A stretch of 64,000 nucleotides of DNA. It comes from Paraglaciecola sp. 20A4. Its GTDB lineage: Bacteria > Pseudomonadota > Gammaproteobacteria > Enterobacterales > Alteromonadaceae. Location: NCBI RefSeq assembly GCF_011378905.1, contig NZ_WTPY01000023.1, positions 1-64,000 on the forward strand, written 5' to 3'. Positions 1 to 8,482 of this stretch are shown here, piece by piece. Position 1 is the first letter of the stretch; every line of letters begins with the position of its first letter. The position numbers were made by a program, and so were the translations under genes. The notes beneath the pieces were generated by a model. It searched no databases. It saw only the letters and a program-made list of their open reading frames with translations, and was not told the DNA's origin.

Positions 1-1
1 C

Positions 2-55
2 CAGCCTGAACCTGATATTGAATCGGTGCTGCCATGGAATGTTAAGTTAGGCTAG
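2..55 (+). CDS. partial IS66-like transposase C-terminus (left edge)
   Basis: Only the last 17 codons are in the window, followed by TAG. They read ...PDIESVLPWNVKLG. Many IS66-family transposases end in a short C-terminal stretch of the form (I/L)xxLLPWN(x)K, and the resemblance is clear but short. About 14 bases after the stop, the sequence GACAGTTAC (69-77) resembles the reverse of the usual IS66 terminal repeat start (GTAAGCGTC-like), so the element may end near 77. The rest of the gene lies outside the window, so the family call is tentative. Confidence 0.5.
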   Translation, partial: QPEPDIESVLPWNVKLG

Positions 56-242
56 ACGTCTTTTACAAGACAGTTACGATTAAACAACATGTGTATCGGT
101 GGCTGCTTAAAACTTCTAGCGATAAATATTATTGTCGACAAAAGCTATTACTGCTGGGGAGTGAAAAATGTTGTTTCGATATGGGCGCCACAAATGTACA
201 AATTATTTTAAATGAACGGGCGGTATTTGTGATCAAAAAATA

Positions 243-273
243 GCAAACTTCACAACGTATTTATGAAGTTTGC
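243..273 (-). terminator. intrinsic terminator after the FG-GAP gene
   Basis: Perfect 10-bp stem GCAAACTTCA / TGAAGTTTGC with an 11-base loop. On the minus strand it is followed by TATTTTTTG (235-242). It begins 8 bases beyond the stop codon of the FG-GAP gene and marks the left end of the uptake locus. Confidence 0.8.
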
Positions 274-280
274 ACCTAGG

Positions 281-1780
281 TTATTTAGACGTAGCAGGCC
301 TATGCACCATTAGCGGTTTATTGGCTAAGGTTGTAATATCTTTGACTTCTACGCTTAGTTTTTCACTTCCCATAAAGTTCACTTCTACCGTTATGGGTTG
401 TAAACTTGGCAAGGTAAAATAGACAGGTCGAGCGCTTTGTGCATTATATCCGCCTCCTGTCGATACTATCCTTGAACCGAGTATTTTACCGTCAGCATCA
501 AAGAATTTCACAACTGCACCTTGTTGGGTATAGTTTCCTTGAGTGTCTAATACAAGGACTGCAATAGATTTAGCGCGCGCGGCTTCGTCCATTTCATTTC
601 TAAAAACAAAGTGTCCACCCGTAGCCCCGTAGCCATCAGTGACAGACAGATCTAAGTCGCCGTCATTATCATAATCAATCCATTCCACTCCATGATCACC
701 AGCAGAGGTTAATTCTGGATGACTATTGTCTACTTCAAACTTGGAACCTGTATTCTTGTAGAGCTTACCAAGCGGCTCTGATTGGCCATTAACCTTGTGA
801 TATCCAACGACCATTAAATCCAGATAACCATCATTGTCGTAATCTCCCCATGCCGCTGCGACGGAATGGTCTGGATCAACAACGCCCAGCTTTTTTCCTA
901 CTTCTTCAAAACTACCATCGCCGTTATTTTTATACAGTAGATTATCTCCATAGGTGGTGACATACAGGTCAATAAAACCGTCGTTATTGTAGTCGCCTAC
1001 AGCACAACCCACGCCGCCTTCTGAATAAAGACGTTGGGTTTCATCCATGCCAAGTTCAGGGGCTATATCAACAAATTTATCTAAATCGTTTCTACCAACA
1101 GTATCGCTGTCACCTGATTGATTGGCTAAGAAAAAGTCTAAATCACCATCGTTATCAATATCAAACCAACACGCTCCTACTGTTCTTCTAGAATCATATA
1201 CACCTGATGCATACCCTAGCGGTTTAAATACGCCATTTTCGTTTTGCAAAAGCTGGTTTGCCCCAGTACGGTTTGCTGCATAAAGGTCAGAGTCTCCGTC
1301 ATTATCGTAATCAATCCAGTTTGACTGACGGCTAATACGGCCAGGTATTGCTAGCCCTATGGATTCAGCGACTTCTACAAACGCTTTTCCATCATCGTTT
1401 CTAAAAACATAGCTCCGACTTGGTATTGGCATCTCATTTGAGCCTCCTAATATATCCAAGTCACCATCGTTATCGTAATCCCCCCATGAAACACCGCGTA
1501 TTTGATCACCTTTAATCGGGAGGCCTAATTCTTTGCCGACACTTACAAAAACGCCGTCATCATTACGATAAAGGCGAACTTCTCCGCCCTTTATCGAGAC
1601 TAATAAATCGAGATCCCCGTCTTTGTCATAATCGCCCCAGGCATTAGAAACTGAGCCTGGAGTATTAAAAGTCTCAGTTTGAATTGATGTAAACGTTGTC
1701 GGTGATGCTATTGCACTAACACATAAGACAGAGCATACCGCAGCAATTGCATGCATCTTAAAATATCTAGTTTTCGACAT
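281..1780 (-). CDS. secreted FG-GAP/VCBS repeat protein (CRTAC1-like)
   Basis: 499 residues. An N-terminal signal peptide (about residues 1-25, cleavage after a SAIAS stretch) is followed by at least seven repeats built on the calcium-binding pattern D-x-D-x-D-G-D-x-D, seen as DYDKDGDLDLL, DYDNDGDLDIL, DIDNDGDLDFF and DYNNDGFIDLY. Such repeats form beta-propeller blades, as in FG-GAP/VCBS and CRTAC1-type proteins. The last ~100 residues (after EMDEAARAKSIAVLVLD) look like an ASPIC/UnbV-type beta domain. The start has a strong ribosome site (AGGAGG) 7-8 bases upstream. It is the last gene of the minus-strand uptake locus, directly after a TonB receptor, which suggests a periplasmic, secreted or surface binding partner of the same substrate. 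The substrate is unknown. Confidence 0.8.
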   Translation of the reverse strand: MSKTRYFKMHAIAAVCSVLCVSAIASPTTFTSIQTETFNTPGSVSNAWGDYDKDGDLDLLVSIKGGEVRLYRNDDGVFVSVGKELGLPIKGDQIRGVSWGDYDNDGDLDILGGSNEMPIPSRSYVFRNDDGKAFVEVAESIGLAIPGRISRQSNWIDYDNDGDSDLYAANRTGANQLLQNENGVFKPLGYASGVYDSRRTVGACWFDIDNDGDLDFFLANQSGDSDTVGRNDLDKFVDIAPELGMDETQRLYSEGGVGCAVGDYNNDGFIDLYVTTYGDNLLYKNNGDGSFEEVGKKLGVVDPDHSVAAAWGDYDNDGYLDLMVVGYHKVNGQSEPLGKLYKNTGSKFEVDNSHPELTSAGDHGVEWIDYDNDGDLDLSVTDGYGATGGHFVFRNEMDEAARAKSIAVLVLDTQGNYTQQGAVVKFFDADGKILGSRIVSTGGGYNAQSARPVYFTLPSLQPITVEVNFMGSEKLSVEVKDITTLANKPLMVHRPATSK

Positions 1781-1898
1781 TATATTCCTCCTAAAGACTA
1801 TTTAACTTTTGCCAGCTTCCGCGATGTTTAGGTAAAATATCTTAAGGAATCTGGACGAACTTTTTTTTCATTGTTACTTTTAACTGTAAGACTTGGTT

Positions 1899-1944
1899 AA
1901 ATTTGAATGAGACGACATAACCTGTCTCATCCATTTCAAATTTT
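1899..1944 (-). terminator. long stem-loop between the TonB receptor and the FG-GAP gene
   Basis: Two-part stem: AAATTTGAA pairs with TTCAAATTT, and TGAGAC with GTCTCA, with a small bulge between them. It starts just past the receptor stop codon. There is no good T-run on the minus strand, so it may be a weak terminator or an RNA-stabilising stem-loop rather than a true intrinsic terminator. Confidence 0.45.
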
Positions 1945-1949
1945 AAAAA

Positions 1950-4472
1950 CTACCAAGCGTAGGAAGTGCGCGCGTACCAGCTACCACCTGTAAAGCCGTA
2001 AGGAGCGTACGTATCGTAAAAGTTTCCGCCCAACGAGTTAGCTGAACGCTCTTCGGGATAGGTGTTGAAAACATTATTCGCACCTGCAAAGAACTCAAGG
2101 CCATTTTCCATTTGATATCCCGCTTCCATGTTGACGATCCACTTCGCCTCATTGGTTGTATCTAATGCTGCATTATTACGCACCACTGTCCACTCACCAA
2201 AGCGAGTACCACGAACATTTAGTACCCAACCATTTTTGCGAAAATTAGCGGATAGGCTTGTTTTGGAGTCTGGTACCGCATCTGTGTAGGTTCCCAATCG
2301 AGTGCGGTCAAACTGTTCTACTTGTGAGCCATCATCAAGCACTAAGCCTGATAACTCATCTGGGTTTTCGTCGACATGAACCACATCTACTTTGTTATAG
2401 TTGTATGCAGCGCTCAGTGTGAGATCTCCAAAGCTAGTATTGGGTGTCCAGGTCGCCACTAAATCAACACCCTTGCTTCGTGTATCAATGGCATTGGTGA
2501 AGTAGTTAACTGCACCTAATGAGGCATCAAAACCCGCATTGTCGAGCAGAGTTGATATCTCATCACCGATGGTGCCACCGGACAATGCTAGGCGCGTATC
2601 TCCTCTATTAAACTGTGTTGAAAGTGCAATTCGGTCATCCACATCAATTTGATAGATATCCATTGTGACAGATAGATTACTGGCAGGCGTATAGCTTATC
2701 CCTGCACTGTAGTTTACCGATGTTTCGGGTGTCAGTGGATTAGCACCTAAAGCCAAGGCCGCAGGATCGGTAGAAGGAAGGGTTTGGCGCAAGACAATGG
2801 TTTCTGCGATACCGTCATTGTCTAGATCCACAAATTGACCGCGGCTGCCACGAAATCCCAGTTGTTGGATGCTGGGTGCTCGAAAACCAGTGCTCACAGA
2901 GGTTCTAAATGCAACATCATCAGTGATTTCATAACGCATGTTGATTTTCCCTAGCACCTCTTCACCAGAGGAGTCGTTGAAATCCTCATAACGCAGAGCG
3001 CCAGCCAAGAACAGTTTGTCTGATACATCCCATGCCAAATCGATATAGGCATTAATATTGTTACGTGAAATATCGTTTTCGGCTTCGGGGGCAAAGCCTG
3101 GGAACCCTTGTGCACCGGGTGCCAATCCGTTATTACCATCGGCATAACTAAGTGGCTCGCCTTTAACAATTTCAAAAGACTCTTTTCGAAATTGCATCCC
3201 AAAGGACACTTGAAGGTCGCTGCCATCTAAAGCAATGGCACGGGTTGCATCTAATTGAGCAATCATTTCATCCGAGTTCATATCACCTAGAAAGAAAGAG
3301 GTCGGGCTAGCGGAGCCGAGACTGGAATTCAGACCGTTAGTGTTATACCAAGAGGTCTCATCGGAGCCATAGCTCATTGAAAAGTCCCAATCAAATTCCA
3401 TACTGGTACCTTTAACACCAGCGACTATTTCAAAGTCATCTTCTTTAATTTGCTCTTCTGGGCGAAAACCTCGAGGAAAAATGTCGGTAATATTACGCGC
3501 ATCTCCTGGAAGGCGATAAGTAAATATCAAATCAGATGCACGGCGAGCATAAGTCGCAAAGCTATAAAGTTGAATTTCACCTACATTAGTGCCCGCGTTA
3601 ATACCAAAAACGTTGGTTGTTTGCGGAAAATTACCAAAATTTTTGGTTACTTGGCGATCAAGGCTTGCTTCTCTGGGATCAAAGCTACCGTCGTCCAAAA
3701 GAGCAAATAGGTTTCGTCCTCCGTCTTCTGGTAGAGCTAACGTGCGAGCGCGATTTGATAATTTACTGTCTTTATAGTCATAAGATAAATTGACGAAACC
3801 ATCTTCACCGAACGCGAAGCCATTGTTTATGCCAACACTGAAATTTTCACCGTCACCACGGTCGAAATTCTGTCCTGTACTCACGACAGCACGGCCGCCT
3901 TCAGCATCATCTTTTAAAATGATGTTGACAACCCCTGCTATGGCGTCAGAACCGTATTGAGCTGATGCTCCATCTCGTAGCACTTCAATGCGCTCAATGG
4001 CAGAGGAGGGGATCATATTTAGATCTACGCCAGCGGAGCCGCTAAATAAACCGGTACTGGTATTGATTAAAGCCGTTTTATGACGTCTTTTGCCATTCAC
4101 CAAAACGAGAGTTTGATCAGGATTTAATCCACGCAGGCCTGCAGAGGCAATAAAGGTTCCGGTGCCGCCGCCAGAGCGTTGTGGAAGATTAAGAGATGGA
4201 ACAAGGAATCGTAGTGACTCGAATAGCCCTGTTTGTCCCTGTTGCTCAAGTTGTTCACTGGAGAAGACGTCAATAGGAGTTGGGCTTTCAATAACTGTTC
4301 TGGGATTGCCTCGCACCCCAGTAACTACGATATTTTCTAGATTGCTTGCTTTATCATTGCTCTTTGAGGGTAGGTCTCCTTCTTGAGCTACAGCCGACGA
4401 GGCGGCCATAATCGACGCGATAACACCATAAGTGCCAATTTTCACTTTACCCTTTACATTTTTATTTTTCAT
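1950..4472 (-). CDS. TonB-dependent receptor, no STN domain (paralogue 2)
   Basis: 840 residues. A signal peptide (MKNKNVKGKVK, then a hydrophobic stretch ending SSAVA-Q) is followed by the TonB-box-like ENIVVTG (~46-52), a plug domain (~60-180, containing LRGLNPDQTLVLVNGKRR and IERIEVLRDGASAQYGSDAIAGV) and a 22-strand barrel ending in ...YARTSYAW with a terminal aromatic residue. It is closely related along its whole length to the receptor at 8483-11392, including long near-identical stretches. Unlike that paralogue it lacks the N-terminal signalling STN domain; the matching DNA upstream is still present but riddled with stops (see 4473-4865). It should still import substrate but cannot signal to FecR. 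The substrate is unknown; the receptor is placed next to a TAXI-TRAP transporter. Confidence 0.9.
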   Translation of the reverse strand: MKNKNVKGKVKIGTYGVIASIMAASSAVAQEGDLPSKSNDKASNLENIVVTGVRGNPRTVIESPTPIDVFSSEQLEQQGQTGLFESLRFLVPSLNLPQRSGGGTGTFIASAGLRGLNPDQTLVLVNGKRRHKTALINTSTGLFSGSAGVDLNMIPSSAIERIEVLRDGASAQYGSDAIAGVVNIILKDDAEGGRAVVSTGQNFDRGDGENFSVGINNGFAFGEDGFVNLSYDYKDSKLSNRARTLALPEDGGRNLFALLDDGSFDPREASLDRQVTKNFGNFPQTTNVFGINAGTNVGEIQLYSFATYARRASDLIFTYRLPGDARNITDIFPRGFRPEEQIKEDDFEIVAGVKGTSMEFDWDFSMSYGSDETSWYNTNGLNSSLGSASPTSFFLGDMNSDEMIAQLDATRAIALDGSDLQVSFGMQFRKESFEIVKGEPLSYADGNNGLAPGAQGFPGFAPEAENDISRNNINAYIDLAWDVSDKLFLAGALRYEDFNDSSGEEVLGKINMRYEITDDVAFRTSVSTGFRAPSIQQLGFRGSRGQFVDLDNDGIAETIVLRQTLPSTDPAALALGANPLTPETSVNYSAGISYTPASNLSVTMDIYQIDVDDRIALSTQFNRGDTRLALSGGTIGDEISTLLDNAGFDASLGAVNYFTNAIDTRSKGVDLVATWTPNTSFGDLTLSAAYNYNKVDVVHVDENPDELSGLVLDDGSQVEQFDRTRLGTYTDAVPDSKTSLSANFRKNGWVLNVRGTRFGEWTVVRNNAALDTTNEAKWIVNMEAGYQMENGLEFFAGANNVFNTYPEERSANSLGGNFYDTYAPYGFTGGSWYARTSYAW

Positions 4473-4865
4473 ATTCTCTGCTCTTTGTTAGTCCTAGGAA
4501 GCACTCGGGTTATCGCAGCTTGTTCTTCCAATATAAATGGTAGAATTCGAGTCAATGGTCTTTCAGACCCCTCTCGACAAGCAAAACGAGAAACCGGCTT
4601 CAACTGAAAAGTGACCTCTCAGTGTGTTTTATATTTTTGAGGTCACAAGTGCTTGAGGAAAAATTGAAGTTAAGTTAGCAGCCTGCGCAACGTCTCTTAA
4701 CTCATTTCCGGCAGATTGTTCGGGTATGTCAAAATACATTGTCATTATTGTTTAGCTGGTCGGAACGTTTACCTAAAAAGCGAACGTCGACTTGCTAATA
4801 CGCAATGTAAATACAACAAAGTTTAATACCTTTCGAATCAACTTTTTTCCAACTTCAGGTTGAGC
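4473..4865 (-). pseudogene. decayed STN signalling domain of the downstream receptor
   Basis: Read in the same frame as the receptor at 1950-4472, this stretch aligns codon for codon with residues ~11-141 of the STN-type receptor at 8483-11392. Examples are QPEVGKKLIRKVLNF against QPEVGKTLIRKILHF, MYFDIPEQSAGNELRDVAQ against VYFNIPEKSAGDGLRNFAQ, and FPQALVTS identical in both. I count six in-frame stops: 4773-4775, 4752-4754, 4629-4631, 4563-4565, 4494-4496 and 4488-4490. I find no insertion or deletion. The receptor start at 4472 corresponds to an internal Met of the intact paralogue. What is seen is the alignment and the stops; loss of the signalling domain after gene duplication is inferred. 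Confidence 0.88.
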
Positions 4866-4891
4866 GTCAGCATAAAATGACTGCAGTTCAA

Positions 4892-4946
4892 TCTACCTAT
4901 ACAGAGAATTGAAAAAGCAAAACCCGCTACTTTTTTTTAAAATAAC
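4892..4946 (-). promoter_or_regulatory. conserved promoter-like block, copy 2
   Basis: On the minus strand this contains a run of A, then TTTTGCTTTTTCA, then CTCTGTATAGGTAG. The same block precedes the STN receptor at 11417-11470. Conservation of non-coding sequence upstream of both paralogues, and its position 24-54 bases before the STN reading frame, suggest a promoter; an ECF sigma factor of the FecI type is the natural candidate. Here it lies about 420 bases before the receptor start, so any transcript would carry the decayed STN sequence as a long leader. Confidence 0.5.
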
Positions 4947-5247
4947 TCAGGGCTTAGTAATTACGCGGTAAATTAAACTGGCAATACGACCGGAATACGA
5001 CGAGCTAAAAAAGAAGAAGCGCGCAGATGCTTGAATATCAACGACAGCTGAATCGAGACAGTCAATGTTAAGGACATCACGTCTATTGTACGTTTAGGAA
5101 TATGGATGCGATTGAGCATCAATCTTTAGCATGACTGCTATGTACGTCAGCTTAGAAATGAAGTCACTGAAGGTTGAGTGGTCTAATGTATTATCTTCAT
5201 TTTCATGCTTGGCAACCTGTCAAACATCATTATTAAAGTGTGATACT
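4947..5247. other. intergenic stretch with no recognised gene
   Basis: About 300 bases between the duplicated receptor leader and the TRAP permease terminator. The minus strand has a 41-codon open stretch (5094-5219, starting after a TGA, containing KHENEDN...FISKLTYIAVMLKIDAQ) with no start codon or ribosome site. It could be a gene remnant, but I recognise no family. Confidence 0.4.
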
Positions 5248-5279
5248 TCCGCTATTGGTTTGTTCATACCAATAGCGGA
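5248..5279 (-). terminator. stem-loop after the TRAP permease
   Basis: Perfect 12-bp stem TCCGCTATTGGT / ACCAATAGCGGA with an 8-base loop, 12 bases past the stop of the TRAP permease. It has only a weak T-rich stretch on the minus strand. The very strong stem supports a transcription end or mRNA-stabilising role. Confidence 0.6.
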
Positions 5280-5291
5280 GCTAGGCGACTT

Positions 5292-7196
5292 TTAGCGTAC
5301 AGGAATAGGTTGTAATCTTTCTGACTTAGACGCGCGATAATTGATTATCGTCGTGACTATGATAATAGCAATACCCAAAATATTGATAAAAAGGTTAGGT
5401 ACCAACATAGTAAACCCTGCTAATAATAATAGGCCACGAGCGGCTATTGGGAGTTTGGTTGCTAATCTTCCCTCAATAGTACCTGCAAAGGAGATGATTA
5501 ATCCAACCGTTAAAATAACAGCTTTAACGAAATCAATATTTTGACCTTCCATCCAGATCAACCCAGAAAATGCCATCATGATCGGTATAATAAAAAATCC
5601 TTGAGCAAGTTTAAAAGCTTGGACTGCAGCTTTCATAGGTGACGTGTTGGCAATACCGGCGGCAGCGAAAGCAGCTAAAGCAATCGGGGGGGTTACGTTA
5701 GAGGTTTGCGATAACCAAAATACAATCATATGCGCAGCGAGTAAACCAACGCCTAACTCAGTTAAACTTGGAACAGCCATAATTGATAATACGATATATG
5801 CAGCCGTTACAGGTAACCCCATACCCAGAATAACCGCAGCGATGGCGATCAATCCTAATACAGACCATAAATAGCCGCCAGAAAGCGCCATTAAAAATTG
5901 TGTAAACTGTAAGCCAATACCTGTTTGGCCGACTACACCAACAACAATGCCTGCAGTACCACAAGCTACTGAAATAGGAAGGGCAAGTAATGCACCCTCT
6001 TTCATTCCTGCAAAAAAGACCGCTATCGTAATTCGGCTGTGTTTTCTACACATTGCTGCGACCAATATGGCAACGCACCCAGAAATACCCACTAATATAG
6101 GCGAGTAACTCATCAGTAGCAAAGTGGTTATTAAGATTAATGGCACTAAAAAATGCCAGCCATCTTTTAGTACAGTAGAGATTTTTTCAGTTACTTCCAT
6201 ACCCTGTAAGCCTAGCTTGCAAGCCATTAAATGCACATACAACAAGGTACAGGTAAAGTATAATATGGCTGGTGCAATTGAGACTAATAATATCTCACTG
6301 TAAGGAATGCCGGTAAATTGTGCCATTACAAAAGCACCTGCGCCCATCACAGGGGGCATGATCTGGCCACCCGTTGATGCAGCGGCTTCAATACCGGCAG
6401 CCTGCTCTGGTTTGTAGCCAAGCTTTTTCATCATAGGGATTGTTAATGCGCCAGTTGTCACCGTATTGGCAATGGCGGATCCTGAGATTGAGCCGAGAGC
6501 TGCTGAAGCAATAACACTGGCTTTAGCTGGTCCGCCTCTGTACTTTCCGGCGATAGAAAAAGAGGCGTCAATAAAAAACTTTCCTGCCCCCGTAACCTGT
6601 AAAAAGGCGCCAAATAATACAAATATAAATACTACACCTGCGGCAATTGCAAGTGGAGCACCGTAGATACCATTGGTTGAAAATACATGGAATCGGACAA
6701 TTTCTTCTATTGAAAACCCTCTGCTGGCCACGACTGAAGGCAATGCGTCGCCAAAAATTGCATAGAACAAAAATAGTGCCGCAATTAATACCATTACTGC
6801 ACCAACTGTACGGCGTGTTGCTTCAAGCAGTAACACGATAATAATTAAACCGGACAACTGATCCAGCGTCGTCAACCCATCGAGTAGAAAAGAAATATCA
6901 TCGTAATCAAAGGAAATAATGTGATACGAAGCCCACGCAGTGGCAATAATAAAAACTATGTCAATACCACGACCAAATAGATATAGCGCTGAGGAATGTT
7001 GGGTCTTAATTAACGGAATAGTTAAAAAGACTAAGATTAGTACCCAACTTAAATGGATGGGTCTAAAAACAGGCGCAGATAAATCTGCGGTTATACCCTG
7101 CCATATCTGGAAGATAGATAATGCTATTGCCGCCAACGCTGCAATTAACACAACTTTGTTTGTTACCCAATTACTCGTCGTTGTTTGATCCGTCAT
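5292..7196 (-). CDS. TRAP transporter fused permease (DctQM type)
   Basis: 634 residues, strongly hydrophobic with many predicted membrane helices. The N-terminal part (~1-150) corresponds to the small DctQ-like subunit. The remainder is the large DctM-like permease, with the conserved GSISGSAIANTVTTGALTIPMMKKLGYKPEQAAGIEAAASTGGQ-type region around 230-275 (the family hallmark) and a second GMGLPVTAAYIVLS / NVTPPIALAAFAAAG pair in the C-terminal half. Fused 4TM/12TM permeases usually work with a TAXI-type periplasmic binding protein, and one is encoded directly upstream in the same direction (7369-8295). Inner-membrane, ion-gradient-driven uptake of an organic solute is expected. The substrate cannot be read from sequence. 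Confidence 0.92.
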   Translation of the reverse strand: MTDQTTTSNWVTNKVVLIAALAAIALSIFQIWQGITADLSAPVFRPIHLSWVLILVFLTIPLIKTQHSSALYLFGRGIDIVFIIATAWASYHIISFDYDDISFLLDGLTTLDQLSGLIIIVLLLEATRRTVGAVMVLIAALFLFYAIFGDALPSVVASRGFSIEEIVRFHVFSTNGIYGAPLAIAAGVVFIFVLFGAFLQVTGAGKFFIDASFSIAGKYRGGPAKASVIASAALGSISGSAIANTVTTGALTIPMMKKLGYKPEQAAGIEAAASTGGQIMPPVMGAGAFVMAQFTGIPYSEILLVSIAPAILYFTCTLLYVHLMACKLGLQGMEVTEKISTVLKDGWHFLVPLILITTLLLMSYSPILVGISGCVAILVAAMCRKHSRITIAVFFAGMKEGALLALPISVACGTAGIVVGVVGQTGIGLQFTQFLMALSGGYLWSVLGLIAIAAVILGMGLPVTAAYIVLSIMAVPSLTELGVGLLAAHMIVFWLSQTSNVTPPIALAAFAAAGIANTSPMKAAVQAFKLAQGFFIIPIMMAFSGLIWMEGQNIDFVKAVILTVGLIISFAGTIEGRLATKLPIAARGLLLLAGFTMLVPNLFINILGIAIIIVTTIINYRASKSERLQPIPVR

Positions 7197-7368
7197 GCGA
7201 TTCTCCGAAGGTAGTCGTGATGGCTACCAACTCACTCATTTTTGTGATTGTATTTCGAATTTAGGCTGATGCTTGACTGCAGCGGTTTGAATGCTTATTT
7301 ACTGCAATCAAGATTTACTATCCGCCTCAATTACCTTTCATCAGCGTGATTGTTTAGTTGTATGCAAC

Positions 7369-8295
7369 TTATTTTTGTTCTTTTAAATATTTTAACGATC
7401 CGGGGTGTAAGGTGATTCCGTCTAGTTTGTTCATATTTTCAAGCGTTGTATATTTAGTGACGCTAATAACTTGATTGATTTTTTTCATATTCTCAAAAGC
7501 AACCTTTGTCATCTGATAAGCAAGGTCGGTATCGAGATTCTTGTTTACTATAAGGATATTCCATACGGCTGGTGCGCTAAACGCGGTAACATCCTTGTAG
7601 CTGCCATCTGGAACTTCCATTGCTTGATATGACGCATTGTTATCCGAAACAGCTTTAAGCTCTTCTGGTGTAAACGATAGAATTCTAATTTTATGAGTGA
7701 ATGCTAATTCAGTGATTGCCCCAACACCGATACTGCCTACGACTACGCCTGCATCTATCTGACCTCCTGAAATAGCATCGGTTGTTGCGGTGTAATTTAG
7801 AGATTGAGCATCGATATCTTTGTCACTTATGCCCAAGGCTGAAAGAATATTAGTTGCACTCACGCGTGTACCAGAGCCTGGCGCACCTAGTGAAACGCGT
7901 TTGCCTTTTAAGTCTTGAATTGACTGTATATCTGAGTCTGCTGATACAACGAATTGAACCACATTCGGGTATAAAGCAAATAAAACGGCTACATCCATTT
8001 TTCGAGGAAAAGGCTTAACACCTTCATGCGCTTGCAATACCACATTACCCATGGCGATCCCTGCGAGTTGTCTTTTGGTAGCAACTTTAATGGTATTTTC
8101 AACTGAAGCAGCCGTTACTTCAGCTCGCATGTCAAAGTCTTCAATATTTTCGCTCCAGATCTTCGCTAACATCCCCCCAAGTGGATAATAGGTACCGCTT
8201 TGGCTACCAGTACCAATAGTGTACGTTTCAGCTATGGTGTTAAGTGAAAGCAAACACGTTAACCCTAGGATCCCATTCTTTAAAATCTTACTCAT
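7369..8295 (-). CDS. TAXI-family TRAP transporter substrate-binding protein
   Basis: 308 residues with a signal peptide (MSKILKNGILGLTCLLSLNTIAE). The mature protein begins TYTIGTGSQSGTYYPLGGMLAKIWSEN, the characteristic start of TAXI proteins (GTGxxxGxYYPxG). A second family block reads GKRVSLGAPGSGTRVSATNILSALG (~130-155), and SGGQIDAGVVVGSIGVGAITELA follows. It would capture the substrate in the periplasm and pass it to the fused permease encoded next. The gap to that gene is 172 bases, so the two are probably cotranscribed or at least coregulated. Known TAXI proteins bind glutamate, 2-oxoglutarate and similar small acids, but the ligand here is unknown. Confidence 0.92.
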   Translation of the reverse strand: MSKILKNGILGLTCLLSLNTIAETYTIGTGSQSGTYYPLGGMLAKIWSENIEDFDMRAEVTAASVENTIKVATKRQLAGIAMGNVVLQAHEGVKPFPRKMDVAVLFALYPNVVQFVVSADSDIQSIQDLKGKRVSLGAPGSGTRVSATNILSALGISDKDIDAQSLNYTATTDAISGGQIDAGVVVGSIGVGAITELAFTHKIRILSFTPEELKAVSDNNASYQAMEVPDGSYKDVTAFSAPAVWNILIVNKNLDTDLAYQMTKVAFENMKKINQVISVTKYTTLENMNKLDGITLHPGSLKYLKEQK

Positions 8296-8482
8296 GTTAT
8301 TAACCCCATGCGCAGGAAACGAAGCCCGCAGTATTAAATTTTTTGCGTTGAATCAACGTAAAAGTTGCTGAAATGTTGTTTAGCAAAGTGCTAAAAAATG
8401 TAGTTAAATTCGCCTTGAAAAATTCACTTTTCATCATTATTTAATGTCTCTATTATCATTGGGTTACCGGCAATCATTCTGA

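Noticed and set aside
500..1700. Regularly spaced DNA repeats that look like a direct-repeat array
   Set aside because: They encode the DxDxDGDxD repeats of the FG-GAP protein and vary at third codon positions, so they are protein repeats and not CRISPR.
1943..2152. Short minus-strand ORF overlapping the receptor end
   Set aside because: It is another frame of the TonB receptor, with no ribosome site or family resemblance.
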